DNA of 64,000 nt. Origin: Omphalotus guepiniiformis (taxonomy: Eukaryota; Basidiomycota; Agaricomycetes; Agaricales; Omphalotaceae). A model generated the notes under the pieces. It was not told the origin of the DNA and ran no database searches. It saw nothing but the letters and a program-made list of their open reading frames with translations. Position numbers and translations under genes: made by a program. This document shows, in pieces, positions 34,526-44,998 of the stretch (its first letter is position 1; the number at the start of each line of letters is the position of its first letter). Location of the stretch: assembly GCA_028554645.1 (NCBI GenBank), contig JAQOOI010000049.1, forward strand, positions 124,001 to 188,000. The letters are read 5' to 3'.

Positions 34526-35193
34526 ATGTCGTCGTCAAGCTGGGGAACAGATATACCACCAGACGCTTCAACAGGTGTCTTCACAGTATCAGGCTCGATA
34601 AAAATCAAAGCTCCTATTGAACAAGTCTGGTCAACACTCCTTGATTTCAAAACCTATAAAGAATGGTGCGTTTATTCCGAGTTTTGAGAGAAGCAAAGAG
34701 ATTTATTTATTCTTCCAGGAATCCATTCGTGTAGGTCTCCGAACTAATTACTTACGTGCACATTATTCGAATCTCAATCTCGACTTCTAGGCGTGACCAG
34801 AAACTCGTCGACGATACCCGCGCACCCCTTCCAGACCCCTACCAGGCTCCCGTGGTTGGTTCACGAATATACATGTATCCAGTACATCTCCCACCAACAA
34901 TGTCCTACCAATCCTCACCCCTGCGCAAAAACTCTACCCTCGTAGCCGTCACGTACCTCTCACACGAAGACCACCGCGTCGCCTGGCGTACATGTAACTT
35001 TCCGCGAATCCTACTCGATGCGGAGAGGTGGCAGACGTTAAGTGTGGAGGAGGATGGTGAGGTCAAGTATGAAAGTTTTGAAGTGTTTAAAGGGTTATTG
35101 GCGTATTTTGTGAAGTGGTTTGTTGGTAGTAATTTGAGGATTGCGGTTAAGGCTATGGCGGAAGGGTTGAAAGAACGAGTTGAGGGAAGATGA
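34526..35193 (+). CDS. SRPBCC/START-like protein, copy 1
   Basis: Exons 34526-34665, 34719-34730 (a 12-nt micro-exon) and 34791-35193 give exactly 184 aa. The first strand reads FTVSGSIKIKAPIEQVWSTL followed by LDFKTYKEWNPFVRDQKL, the start pattern of polyketide-cyclase/START-like ligand-binding folds. The middle has PPTMSYQSSPLRKNSTLV and VTYLSHEDHRVAWRTCNFPR; the end (LLAYFVKWFVGSNLR then MAEGLKERVEGR) is the C-terminal helix. The fold normally holds a small hydrophobic molecule; no catalytic residues can be assigned. It is nearly identical in structure to the copy at 35866, including the micro-exon. Confidence 0.8.
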
Positions 35194-35865
35194 AGTTAGG
35201 TTAAGTACTAAGTTGGGAGATGGTGTGTGCGAGGAATGGCTGGGGTTGGTTCTTTATTCACTGTTTCGTATAGACCATGCATTGACATTTTGTTTCGGTT
35301 ACAGGGAGACTGCATACATTCGACCTCAGGACACTTTTAGGATTCGTGTATCATGTGCAAATCAAGTTACTGTTACATCAAATAAACTTTCGATGAACGC
35401 TTGTCCCAAGTTGCACGGTGAAAGGTCGTTGGTTTCTTGTTCCTCGTGTTCATGTTCTTCCAACCATAGTCCTGGACCGGCATGTCTGAGACCCCAAGCG
35501 ATTCAGAGGAGACGAACATATTCAGGTTTATTTCGATTCTTGGAATGACCACAAGCATTACCCGGAGGCATTGAAGGAGAAGCGTGTGACCGCCTCCACT
35601 TCCCCGGGTTGCTGTTTGTTTTGCAACTATCTTCTTCAACCACTCGACGAGGTCGACGAACGAGGTGTGGCGCTTTCGTTGAAGCGAAAAGAAAAAAATT
35701 TATGCGAGCAGCGCCATACTCGGACTCCTCAGTTCAACCTGCGACTGTACTGTCACTAATGCCGCGTCGACCGGCTTCAGAAGCGGTGTTTCTGTCGCTG
35801 TCAAGGTACTTATAGGGCCGTACCGTAATACATACACTTCCTTCCTTCCTTCCCCTCACTCTTCA

Positions 35866-36530
35866 ATGCCGTCGTCAAACTGGGGCACAGATGTACCACC
35901 AGACGCTTCAACAGGTGTCTTCACAATAACAGGATCGATTAAAATCAAAGCTCCTGTTGAACAAGTCTGGTCAACACTCCTTGATTTCAAATCTTATAAA
36001 GAATGGTGCGTCAATCTTTTCTAAGAGAAGCCACGAGGTCTTGTATTCATTTTTTCTTCCAGGAATCCATTTGTGTGAGTCTTTAAACCAGTTATATGCT
36101 ATACGAATCTTAAGCTCGATCTTCCAGTCGTGACCAGAAACTCGTGGACAACACCGGCACACCCCTTCCAGACCCCTACCAGACCCCCACGGTCGGTTCA
36201 CGAATGTATTTGAGCCCAATACATCTCCCACCAACAATGTCCTACCAATCCTCACCCCTGCGCAAAATCTCTGTCCCCGTAGCCGTCACTTACCTCTCCC
36301 ACGAAGACCACCGCGTCGCCTGGCGTTCGTCCAACTTCCCGCGGATCCTATTCGATGCGGAGAGGTGGCAGACGTTAAGTGTGGAGGAGGATGGTGAGGT
36401 CAAGTATGAGAGTTTCGAGGTGATGAGAGGGTTACTGGCGTATTTTGTGAAGTGGTTTGTTGGTAGTAATTTGAGGATTGGGACTAGGGCTATGGCGGAA
36501 GGGTTGAAAGAGCAAGTTGAGGGAAGATGA
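35866..36530 (+). CDS. SRPBCC/START-like protein, copy 2
   Basis: Exons 35866-36005, 36063-36074 (12-nt micro-exon) and 36128-36530 give exactly 184 aa, the same lengths as copy 1. Protein differences are few (for example KTYKEW to KSYKEW, TRAPLPDPYQAP to TGTPLPDPYQTP, FKGLLAYF to MRGLLAYF). The surrounding DNA is also duplicated: the 5' flank of copy 1 from about 34264 reappears at about 35527, and the 3' flank is shared until the DNA transposon at 36661 interrupts it. This is therefore a tandem segmental duplication of roughly 1.3 kb, with both copies intact. Confidence 0.8.
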
Positions 36531-36654
36531 AGTCAAGTACTGTGCGAGGATGGTTGAGGTGGCTCTTCGTTCACTTTTTCGTGTGGGCCATTCATTGATT
36601 TATGCTCCGGATACAGGGAGACTGCATACATACGTCGCCTCGGGACACTTTAGG

Positions 36655-36660
36655 ACTCAG
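36655..36660. repeat. Target-site duplication (left), ACTCAG
   Basis: ACTCAG immediately precedes the left terminal inverted repeat and recurs at 43000-43005 after the right one. The paralogous sequence near 35342 reads GGATTC followed by GTATCATG without a transposon, so a single copy was ancestral. Confidence 0.8.
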
Positions 36661-36867
36661 GCCCAGTGAACATCGGACATGCGCTGAGCTGTAAGCGAAG
36701 GAGTTAATCGGAGTAGAGCTGAGGTCGGCCGAGGCTAACCGTATTTTGCCGATTGATGCTCGGATACATCCGACACGTGTTTTCCGTTCAACAAGACGCG
36801 CGTACTCTTCTTGTATTACTTTCTTGAATCTCGTAGTTTCTTAAACCTCGTATTCGTTTGTCTCGAT

Positions 36868-39800
36868 ATGCCGAAAGACTCAGTTTCGTGCCCCTGTCAA
36901 ATTTGCAAGGGTGCTTTTGTCTCGTCCCGTACCAAGCGAAGTCATGCCAACAATATGCCATTGGACCCGGATTTCATCCCATTTGCTGAGTGGCAGGCGG
37001 CTCGACAGGGTGGTTCGAGAGTGTCCCCGAGTGTTAGCAATGATGAAGATGACTTAGAGGAGAGGCCGTACAAGCGGCGCTATGTAGTATGTGTATTTTA
37101 TAGTCACGAAGGATTTTGATATTGACCAAGTTATATTTTTAGGATAACCACCACAGTGTACAGAATAATGATACAGATAATGAAAATCAGTACAGTGACA
37201 ATTATACTTTCTCATCTTGCAATAATGAACACCAAAACAGTCTGGAGCCCGAAGACAAAGTTCAATCACAGGAGGAAGACGAGCTGAATCCAGAGAGATC
37301 TGAAGGTGGTGCCTCAGATGAGGGAGATGAACTGAATGGAGGGAGATCTGAAGGTGGTGCCTCAGATGAGTATGATGAGCAACAAGAGATGGATAGGATG
37401 CAGAGGACGGTTGTTGCTGCAGGTGCAGCACAGGCCGCAGGAGATGGTGGCAACACTGCTGATGCTGACAACAACAATGATGACAACGACGACGACCTTG
37501 GAATGCCAGATTCTGATGTTGAGAATGTCAGAATTTCCCAACAGTTCATTGCGTTGATCCAGTCCGCTACTCTAGACAATGGGAAGCTTGACTCATCTGT
37601 CATTGAGCGTCTCCGGAAACCTCTTGAAGAACCGGTTGATATTTCTGATCCCGACGTACGGCTTTCTCTAGATTTATTCATGGCAACCAGTAATGCTTCT
37701 GAGAAGACGTACAAGGAAACTCGAGAAGCTGTTCTCCGACGTTTCCCAGATATCTCTATACTCTCATGGCATGCAGTCAACAAGCTTGTCAGTGATATAA
37801 CTGGCATTCTCCCAATTTATGAAGACATGTGTATCAACTCGTGTCATGCATATACAGGACCTTGGGCAGATCTACTGAACTGCACTGTATGTGGTGAAGC
37901 ACGATATGATCAGGAGATTCTTGCCTCAAAGGGCAAGAACATAGCACGCCAACAATTCCTCACTATCCCTCTTGGTCCACAACTTCAGGCAGTGCGACGC
38001 TCTGCTGAGAGTGCAAGCGCACGACTATGGAGAGATCGTCGCACTCAGGAAATTCTTGGGATGCTGACAGAAGGAACTCCACTTGATTACAATGACTTGC
38101 TATGTGGTACCGAGTACATCAACCTTGCTGAGTCTATCCATATAAATCCAAACGACACTCTTCTTTGTAGCTCCTTTGATGGAGCGCAACTATATCAGAA
38201 TAAGAAATCTGATGTCTGGATAGGGATTTGGATTGATTTTGATCTTGAAGCAGGATTGCGCTATAAGAAAAAATCAGTCATGCCAGGAGTTGTCATTCCT
38301 GGGCCTAATAAGCCTAAGAATCTTGATTCATTTCTGTTCTGGAGCTTTCACCACCTTGCAGCATTGCAACGAGAGAATAATGGGAGAGGTTTTCGCATAT
38401 GGGATGCAGACCAGGATGAAGTTGTTGACTCTCGCCCAATCCTTGCACTTGTGACTGCAGATGCTCTCGGGCTTCCAGAAATAGATGGAAAAGTTGGACA
38501 CCATGGTGCACATGGTTGTCGGATGCCTTGTGACATGAAAGGTCGCCATAAACCTGGGAGTGGCCACTACTATGCTGCCCACTTACAACCCATAAATTAC
38601 ACAGTGCAAGATTGTAATCATCCTGATGTTGATATCAGGAAACTGGCAACTATCTCACAGGAGACATATGCGGCCAATCTTGCTCGAATAGTAGGATCAA
38701 CTGAGGCGAACTATGAACAGATTCGGAAGCAAACTGGCCTTAGCAAACCATCCATTGTGAGCGGTCTTGTTAAAACACTCATGTTCCCTCTGCCGGGATG
38801 CTTCTCTCTTGATTTGATGCATTTGCTATTCATCAATCTCGGAGAGCTTTTCATACCATTATGGCGAGGTGCAATGAAATGTGAAATGACTGATGACAAG
38901 GCCAGTTGGGACTGGGCTACACTAGTTGGCAATGTATGGAAGGATCATGGCGAGCAGGTTGCAGCTGCTAGACAGCACTTTCCCTCATCTTTTCATCGTC
39001 CACCACGCAATCCTGCTGAAAAGATCTCTAGTGGTTTCAAAGCCACAGAGTACTTTCTGTATCTGTTTGGCCTTGGCCCTGCATTCTTCCGTCCTATTCT
39101 GCCCTGGAATTACTGGAGAAATTTCTGCAAGCTCACTCGTGGTATCCGTATCATCATTCTACGGCTCATTACTGGCAATCAACTGCAAGAAGCTCACAAG
39201 TACCTTGTGCAATTTGTAGAGGAGTATGAACAACTATATTATCAACGACGTGTTGACCGACTTCATTTTTGTCGCCCCTGTGTCCATGTACTACTTCATG
39301 CAGCACCAGAAGTTCACCGACTAGGACCAGGAGCATATTACACGCAGTTCACAATGGAGCGTACTATTGGTTATCTTGGTCAACAAGTTCGACAACCATC
39401 AAATCCTTTTGCAAATTTATCAAGGCGCGCAATACGCCAATCTCAGCTCAATGCACTGAAAAAAATGTGTCCAGAGTTAGATTTGTCATCTGACATGTTG
39501 CTTCCTCGTGGTGCTCAAGAAATTGCAGGTGGATTTGTCCTATTACGACCAAAGGACAAGCGACCAGTGGTACCAGGCAGCAATCAAGAATGTCATACTA
39601 TTGAAGAAGTTGGTTTGACTCGAGTGCGACGATGGGGGCGACTTCGGTTACCCAATGGCCAGATTGCTCGGAGTTTGTGGAATGAAAGTAGGCGGTCAAG
39701 CACAAAGATACGTATCACCCGAAACGTCAAGGTAATGTATTAAAGATTCTGAAATCACCCTCAATGAGTCTGACATATAGCTATACTAATAGCTTGAACT

Positions 39801-40152
39801 TGATGGACATGTTGCTTTTGCTGAAGTTCAATTCTATTTCCTATCCAGACAACAAGATGGAACAGTGCCACTTGCTCAGGCTCTTATCTCGTTATACCAG
39901 CCACCAGTTCAAGAGATTCTTGTCAATTCGTATCATACTATTTGGGCCTGTGAGTATTCTGGTTTAGAGAACCTACGTGTCGTAAATGTATCCTCCATCC
40001 GTTCTGTGGTCTCTATGCAGCCACTTCCACCATATCCTGGGGATCCTGAAAATCTTTGGTTTGTTGTGGAGAAATCGGGACTTGATGACATGGAGCTCAC
40101 AGGATATGGAGAACCCCTGGATGAGAATGAGAGAGATGAAAACGAAGGCTAG
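36868..40152 (+). CDS. Transposase, Tnp2/Plavaka-like
   Basis: Exons 36868-37083, 37143-39731 and 39793-40152 give exactly 1054 aa. The N-terminus is a short zinc-binding motif (CPCQICKGAFVSSRTKRSH). An acidic linker contains an imperfect direct duplication (ERSEGGASDE and GRSEGGASDE). The catalytic body has the family's signature blocks: NCTVCGEARYDQE followed by FLTIPLGPQLQAV, SVMPGVVIPGPNKPKNLDSF, HGCRMPCDMKGRHKPGSGHY and FSLDLMHLLFINLGELFIPL, with an Asp in LDLMH and several other acidic residues as candidate catalytic positions. The C-terminal exon adds a beta-rich tail. This is the CACTA-class transposase common in agaricomycetes, which cuts and pastes the surrounding element. Confidence 0.85.
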
Positions 40153-40288
40153 TAGTAGTGGTATTGTTGTACTGTGGTATGTACGCTGTGTAGCAGTAGT
40201 AATATAAGCGCAAGCAGGTCACATGACTTGCTATTTGGCACTTCGATACCTATTTGTTGCCTCTCGATGCTCTCTCATTGATACCACC

Positions 40289-42760
40289 ATGTCAAATCCT
40301 CCATGGCTCCATCCCATAGCATCTTCAAACATCATAGAGTCTAGTAAGCTGCAGGAATCACAAAATGTAGGCCTCACATTGTGTTTTATCATCATCACTG
40401 TTATTAACATATATCAAGCAGGCTTCGGAATCATTTTTGCCTTCATTCTCTTCTTCTACACCTTTTACTTCCTCATTTTCACCATCACTCTCAGGCTCTG
40501 AACACATTCATCCCGCAAATTCTTCGATTTTTAATACAATTGCCAATGCATCCCATGAAATCCTTCTCAAGAACAATACCACATACGCAAGGCTTTATTC
40601 GATGTTTATCCAAGTCCAAAACCAGCTAGAGATAAAGCAAAGTCAGCTAGAGAATGAACGGTGCGTTTTTTAAGTGTTTTTAATGGATATATGCTGAGAT
40701 TATATACACTAGTCGAACATGCACTCAGTTGAACGGCATTGTCAACACGCTTCAAACGGCGATTGCATCTCTCTCAAACAATTCTTCCCTTTCTACTAAT
40801 ATATCTTCCTCTTCTGCATCGTCTAGTACAACGTTGGCGACTCCCGAGCCATGCACAGTGCTTGACCGCATCAGCTTTCCGGCAGTCGACTTTTGGACTG
40901 AAGATGAATGGAACAGGCATCTCGAATTGGAAAGTGACATTGGTCACAATGTCTACGCGCTCGGCTTTCTGACAGACGATGAAGGACATCAAGTCGACAA
41001 GTCTCGCGTGCAGGAATTCACCAAGTATGCGCACCAGTTGTGGAACTCACTTTATTATTGTCGAAAAGACCCAAACACCTGGCTCAAGAAGTGCTCCGAT
41101 ACCTCGTTGTTTTACTATGGCCAGATGAAGAAAAAGTTTGTGGAGTTTCGCCTAGGTGAAGGTGACTGGAAAGCGGAGAGGTTTGCGATAGTTCGATATC
41201 CGGATTGGTGTCGAAATAATCGGTCGAAGGGTACTCTCACACGTGCGTTTCTTCTTAGTTTTTACCTTTCTACTTTCTTATGTATCTCTTTACAGGCGAG
41301 CGGCCATCCAAGCGGAAGATTGAGGATGTGATCGAAAACGTACCCAAGTCAAAAAAAACAAGAAAGCTCAAACCGAAGTCAATCTCTCCTCCAATCGTCA
41401 TCTCCGACGACGACAATGACTGCATAGCACCATCAACTTCCACTTCTTCATCTTCTCTCCCAATGACTCACCAGCTCGATAGTGCCGCTTCAAGTGCCTC
41501 AAAATCATCTACTCAGGCTTCTGCTGGGACGACTTCGACACTGGTTGCATCCTCTCTGCCACCATCTACCTCGATTAGTGCTACAAAGACTCTTGAGGAC
41601 ACTTCTATTGGTCCATCGAGCGCTGGGGCTCCTGCCACACTTGGTGATGTGGTTTCCATAGCTACCAACCCACCTCTCATATTCCCGCATCGATCTTCGC
41701 CTTTTCCTACACCCTCTCCTGCACCACCACCTCGATTTCCGCCTTTTCCTACACCCTCTCCTGCACCACCACCTCGATCTTCGCCTTCTCCTACACTCTC
41801 TTCTGCACCACCACCTCGATCTTCGCCTTCTCCTACACTCTCTTCTGCACCACCATTTTCACCTGCTCCTACAGCATCTCCTGCAGCACCAGTTGTATCG
41901 CCTCAATGTCTGCCTTCTCCTACAATGTCTCCTGCATCACCAGTTGCACCCCCTCACTCAGTTTCTCCTTCGCTGCCCTCTTCGACTCCTTCGTCTGATG
42001 TCAATGCTCTCAACACGGCTGCTGACCAACCTCAGGCTTGTCCGGTGTGTGATGATCTAATTTGTATCTTATACTTGTCCTGACACTGTGCAATGTGGCT
42101 AGGTACGCGTAAATCCCCTGTGAGTGGCATTTTACTCTCGTAAACTCTCAGCTAATCACTTGTTCAATGTAGAGCTAATATTAGCATTCCTCGTATCATC
42201 ATACCTTCGCAGTCGCCAATTCCTGCTGTGACTTCCGCTGCAGCTCCCACATCTACTCGCATGACTTCCGCTACTCCCAGCACACCAACACCACCTTCCA
42301 CTGAAGCTCTCGCATCAACTTCAAGCTCCACTGCTCCCGGGTCAATGACGGCTATAGCAGATGTTACCAATTTGGACAAGCCCGCAAAACGAAAAGCCTG
42401 TGAATATATGAAGCCGACAAAGGCCAAATCGGCCAGGTGCGTGTTCGTCTATCTCATTAATGGATCTACTAACAATGTGTATTACAGAAATCTCTTTGCG
42501 CAAGAATTCTGTGCGGACAAACAGGTGCTCAAAAAAGACTTTGAAGCTGCGTGGAACGGCCTCAGTGCAGATGAGAAAAAGGTTCGTCTTAATTTCGTAT
42601 GCATGGCAACATACTAATTGATTTCCATCAGAAATGGCAGGCACGAAGCAAGGCTGCGAAGGTACGTTAGCCAGCGGCGATATTTAGCCAGGTCAGCTTT
42701 TCACGCTAACGTTCGAGTTCCACATTGCTGATTCACAACAAGTTCTTTCAGTTCAGATGA
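40289..42760 (+). CDS. Second transposon protein with HMG-box-like C-terminus
   Basis: Read from ATG 40289 through about seven exons. A helical N-terminus (ILLKNNTTYARLYSMFIQVQ) precedes a conserved-looking domain (FWTEDEWNRHLELESDIGHN, then WKAERFAIVRYPDWCRNNRS), a Ser/Pro spacer with a near-exact 45-bp tandem repeat in four copies (41690-41860, PSPAPPPR-like units), and a C-terminal block NLFAQEFCADKQVLKKDFEA then AWNGLSADEKKKWQARSKAA that resembles an HMG box. The partner domain around 40880-41240 recurs in mushroom genomes next to such transposases. Likely role: DNA binding or helper of transposition. The 3' end is a choice: a donor at 42662 extends it to 42760; without it the stop is at 42668. 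Confidence 0.6.
41690..41860 (+). repeat. 45-bp proline-rich tandem repeat
   Basis: About four in-frame units encoding variants of a Ser-Pro-Phe/Ser-Pro-Thr-Pro/Leu-Ser-Pro/Ser-Ala-Pro-Pro-Pro-Arg stretch. The first two and the last two units pair as near-identical twins, suggesting two successive duplications. Confidence 0.8.
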
Positions 42761-42999
42761 ATACAGACAAGCACAGATTGTGGACGTATGATATAGCTGG
42801 GATTCAAAGCTGTGATAATCTGATAGTTACAGTGTTGTACAGATTAGCTCGGATGGACTAGTAATTAAACACTCGTTTTTTCACAGATCTGATCTGTAAT
42901 TCGGAAATTTTCTGAGTTTGGCGGAGGTGCTCGGAAGCTCAGAAATTCACATATGACATCGGCTTAGCGCCGACCAGCGCATGTCCGATGTTCACTGGG

Positions 43000-43005
43000 A
43001 CTCAG
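43000..43005. repeat. Target-site duplication (right), ACTCAG
   Basis: Second copy of the duplication listed at 36655-36660, directly after the right inverted repeat. The flank that follows (GTATCATGTACAAATCACG) continues the 3' flank of SRPBCC copy 2. Confidence 0.8.
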
Positions 43006-43307
43006 GTATCATGTACAAATCACGTTCTGCTTCCGTGTTACCGTTACATGTATTCTCACAATGAATGCTTTCCGTCCCATGTTGCGCGGTGAAAGGTCGC
43101 TTCATTACACTCTCGAACAACTAGTCTTGTTCCTCGTGTTCACGTCCTTCCGCCCATACTCCTGGACCGGCATATGTATGTGTAGGTGTTTGGCGTCCTT
43201 AATTCTTCACCCAGGGACGTTAAAGCCAGGCACAGATCGACGATCCCGATCTATTCCCACGAGTCCGTACCGCCGGCAATTTAATTTGCTTCCACGGAAT
43301 CCTCCTG
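43006..43307. other. Remnant 3' flank of the segmental duplication, between two transposons
   Basis: The first about 180 bp resemble 35348-35485 (the 3' flank of SRPBCC copy 1). The rest carries no gene. Confidence 0.6.
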
Positions 43308-43542
43308 ATTGCCAGCTGAAGCTACGTGGAACGGCTAGCATAAGTGTAAGATAAGGCAAGACAGGACAATAGATAAGGAATAGATATCAGACTAGCTACA
43401 CCGCCGTAACACGTGTGAGGTCAGGTTAGCTGAATTGGTCTGATGTCGCAGCGCGTCAGCGTCTCCTGTCCGCTGCGCCCATATCGTTTGGCCTCACTTC
43501 GTCCTCTCGTTCTCTTCATACCTCGGCATAAAGTTTTCTTTG
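43308..43542 (+). repeat. Split direct repeat A1
   Basis: Identical to 48874-49108 at every position compared. It starts ATTGCCAGCTGAAGCTACG and ends AAAGTTTTCTTTG, directly upstream of the gag-like ORF. Confidence 0.9.
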
Positions 43543-43555
43543 GTTTAATTACTAC

Positions 43556-44998
43556 ATGACTCGGATTCTACCTAATGCTGGGGTGCCAGGACCTTTACCG
43601 GACGATTTTGACTTCGATACTCTTCTAGTCGTACCTCCACCTCTTTCCCCTACTGGTAGAACTTTGCGATCTCGTAACCTCCACAATTGTTCAGTAGAAA
43701 GGTTCAATGAAGCGAGTACAAACCAGACTTTGGAGTGCCGTGACACAGTTCCTAGACCTCCGGAAATGGACGTCGGACTACCCCTCAAACAGTTCTATGG
43801 CTATTCTGTACAAGACTTCGAAGACTTGACTTTCAGTGAATCGTATTGCACTCAAGTCGGTCCGCTTCCAGATTTCTTGCAGATGAAAGTCATTCGTGCT
43901 AGAATGGGCAAGGCGGAGAAGGCAGATAAAGAGAGGTCAGCAAAAGAGAAGGAAAAACCGAGCTCACCCTTGAAAGGCTCGATGATCCTTGAGGCTCCCA
44001 TTTTTCGGGTACCAGGAGAAGAATCCCCTGTTGTCATCCCTGAAGTTATCCTCCAATGTCTATGCAACAAACTGTACCCACCGTTGAACTGGTTCACAAA
44101 CAACCATTTGAATCAACTTCAACACCGCCTTCACGAGCTTCACACAAAACTCATACGGCCTATTGCTACGACTGAAAATCATAGCATAGACAAGGTATTG
44201 GTTCTGGATATGGTCAAGATGGAGACGTTGTGGGGAACGGATACCCAATACACTTGTCTATCTCCTCTCCAGTGGCAGGAGACGACGGGGAACTTGGCAA
44301 CCGCACTTACTTTTCTGTCCGAAGTTCTCACGCCCGAAGAACAGCTTACGAAGCATACATTCGCTGGCGAGTTTTCGAAACATCGACAGTTCTTTCTGAA
44401 GTACAAATCCTTTGAACTCAATTATCGCTTTTGGTATCCTTTCGAACGCAGCTCCAGGCATGATATATTGAAGGGCACGGTTTTCGATGGGACATACTAC
44501 CTTCAGCAAGTAGACGGTCGCATCTACGCCAGAGAAGCCATCTCTGAGTCGACATCCACATATTCACCCCAGAAGCGTCCTTCAGAGACAGACTTGCGTA
44601 CATCTACGAAGACTGCTCGTACGGTGTACGAATCTCCAAGTTCTCGCACAGACCCCATCACTCCTCCTCGCGCACCTCGTTCGTCGGGACTTACAGCTTC
44701 TTGCTTGGCCTGTAGCGCTCCGCATAAGCTGCGTGAGCACCCAGCAAGCACTACGACGTTTCGTGATGGAAAACCTTGTTTTTCATTATTCAGAGAGGGC
44801 GAGCTATGGACTGCAAAACCTTTCGGTTCTGCGAAGGAGATTCAGAACATCTGTATCGACTTCAACCTACCGGGGGGTTGCAGGAGACAGCACGACCCAA
44901 GCCGTATTCACGTTTGCAGTCTCTGCGGGAAAGAGCATTCTGCTTTATCTCGTAACCCAGCCTGCGGTAGGGTCTCGGATGGAATTATCTTGACTTGA
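43556..44998 (+). CDS. Gag-like ORF of the Ngaro element
   Basis: 480 aa from ATG 43556 to TGA 44996. It is a charged protein without a catalytic motif. The C-terminal part carries two Cys/His clusters: CLACSAPHKLREH, and CIDFNLPGGC followed by RRQHDPSRIHVC, then CGKEHSALSRNPAC, the nucleic-acid-binding knuckles expected in gag-like proteins of this class. The stop is followed in the same frame by the reverse-transcriptase region with no ATG, so some readthrough or an unusual start is needed for RT. Confidence 0.8.
   Translation: MTRILPNAGVPGPLPDDFDFDTLLVVPPPLSPTGRTLRSRNLHNCSVERFNEASTNQTLECRDTVPRPPEMDVGLPLKQFYGYSVQDFEDLTFSESYCTQVGPLPDFLQMKVIRARMGKAEKADKERSAKEKEKPSSPLKGSMILEAPIFRVPGEESPVVIPEVILQCLCNKLYPPLNWFTNNHLNQLQHRLHELHTKLIRPIATTENHSIDKVLVLDMVKMETLWGTDTQYTCLSPLQWQETTGNLATALTFLSEVLTPEEQLTKHTFAGEFSKHRQFFLKYKSFELNYRFWYPFERSSRHDILKGTVFDGTYYLQQVDGRIYAREAISESTSTYSPQKRPSETDLRTSTKTARTVYESPSSRTDPITPPRAPRSSGLTASCLACSAPHKLREHPASTTTFRDGKPCFSLFREGELWTAKPFGSAKEIQNICIDFNLPGGCRRQHDPSRIHVCSLCGKEHSALSRNPACGRVSDGIILT

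Larger units (their letters stand above)
36661..42999 (+). mobile_element. Tnp2/Plavaka-like (CACTA-type) DNA transposon
   Basis: Complete element of about 6.3 kb. The terminal inverted repeats are perfect over 24 bp (36662-36685 and 42976-42999; left end starts CCCAGTGAACAT). A 6-bp ACTCAG duplication flanks them; one extra G at 36661 lies outside the left repeat. It encodes a Tnp2-type transposase (36868-40152) and a second protein (40289-42760). All features of an intact autonomous copy are present, so it may be recent. The family name is by motif recognition of the transposase. Confidence 0.85.

Noticed and set aside
37262..37807. Minus-strand open frame of 181 aa within the transposase
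   Set aside because: Ser-rich complement of the acidic linker; the plus strand carries the conserved transposase.
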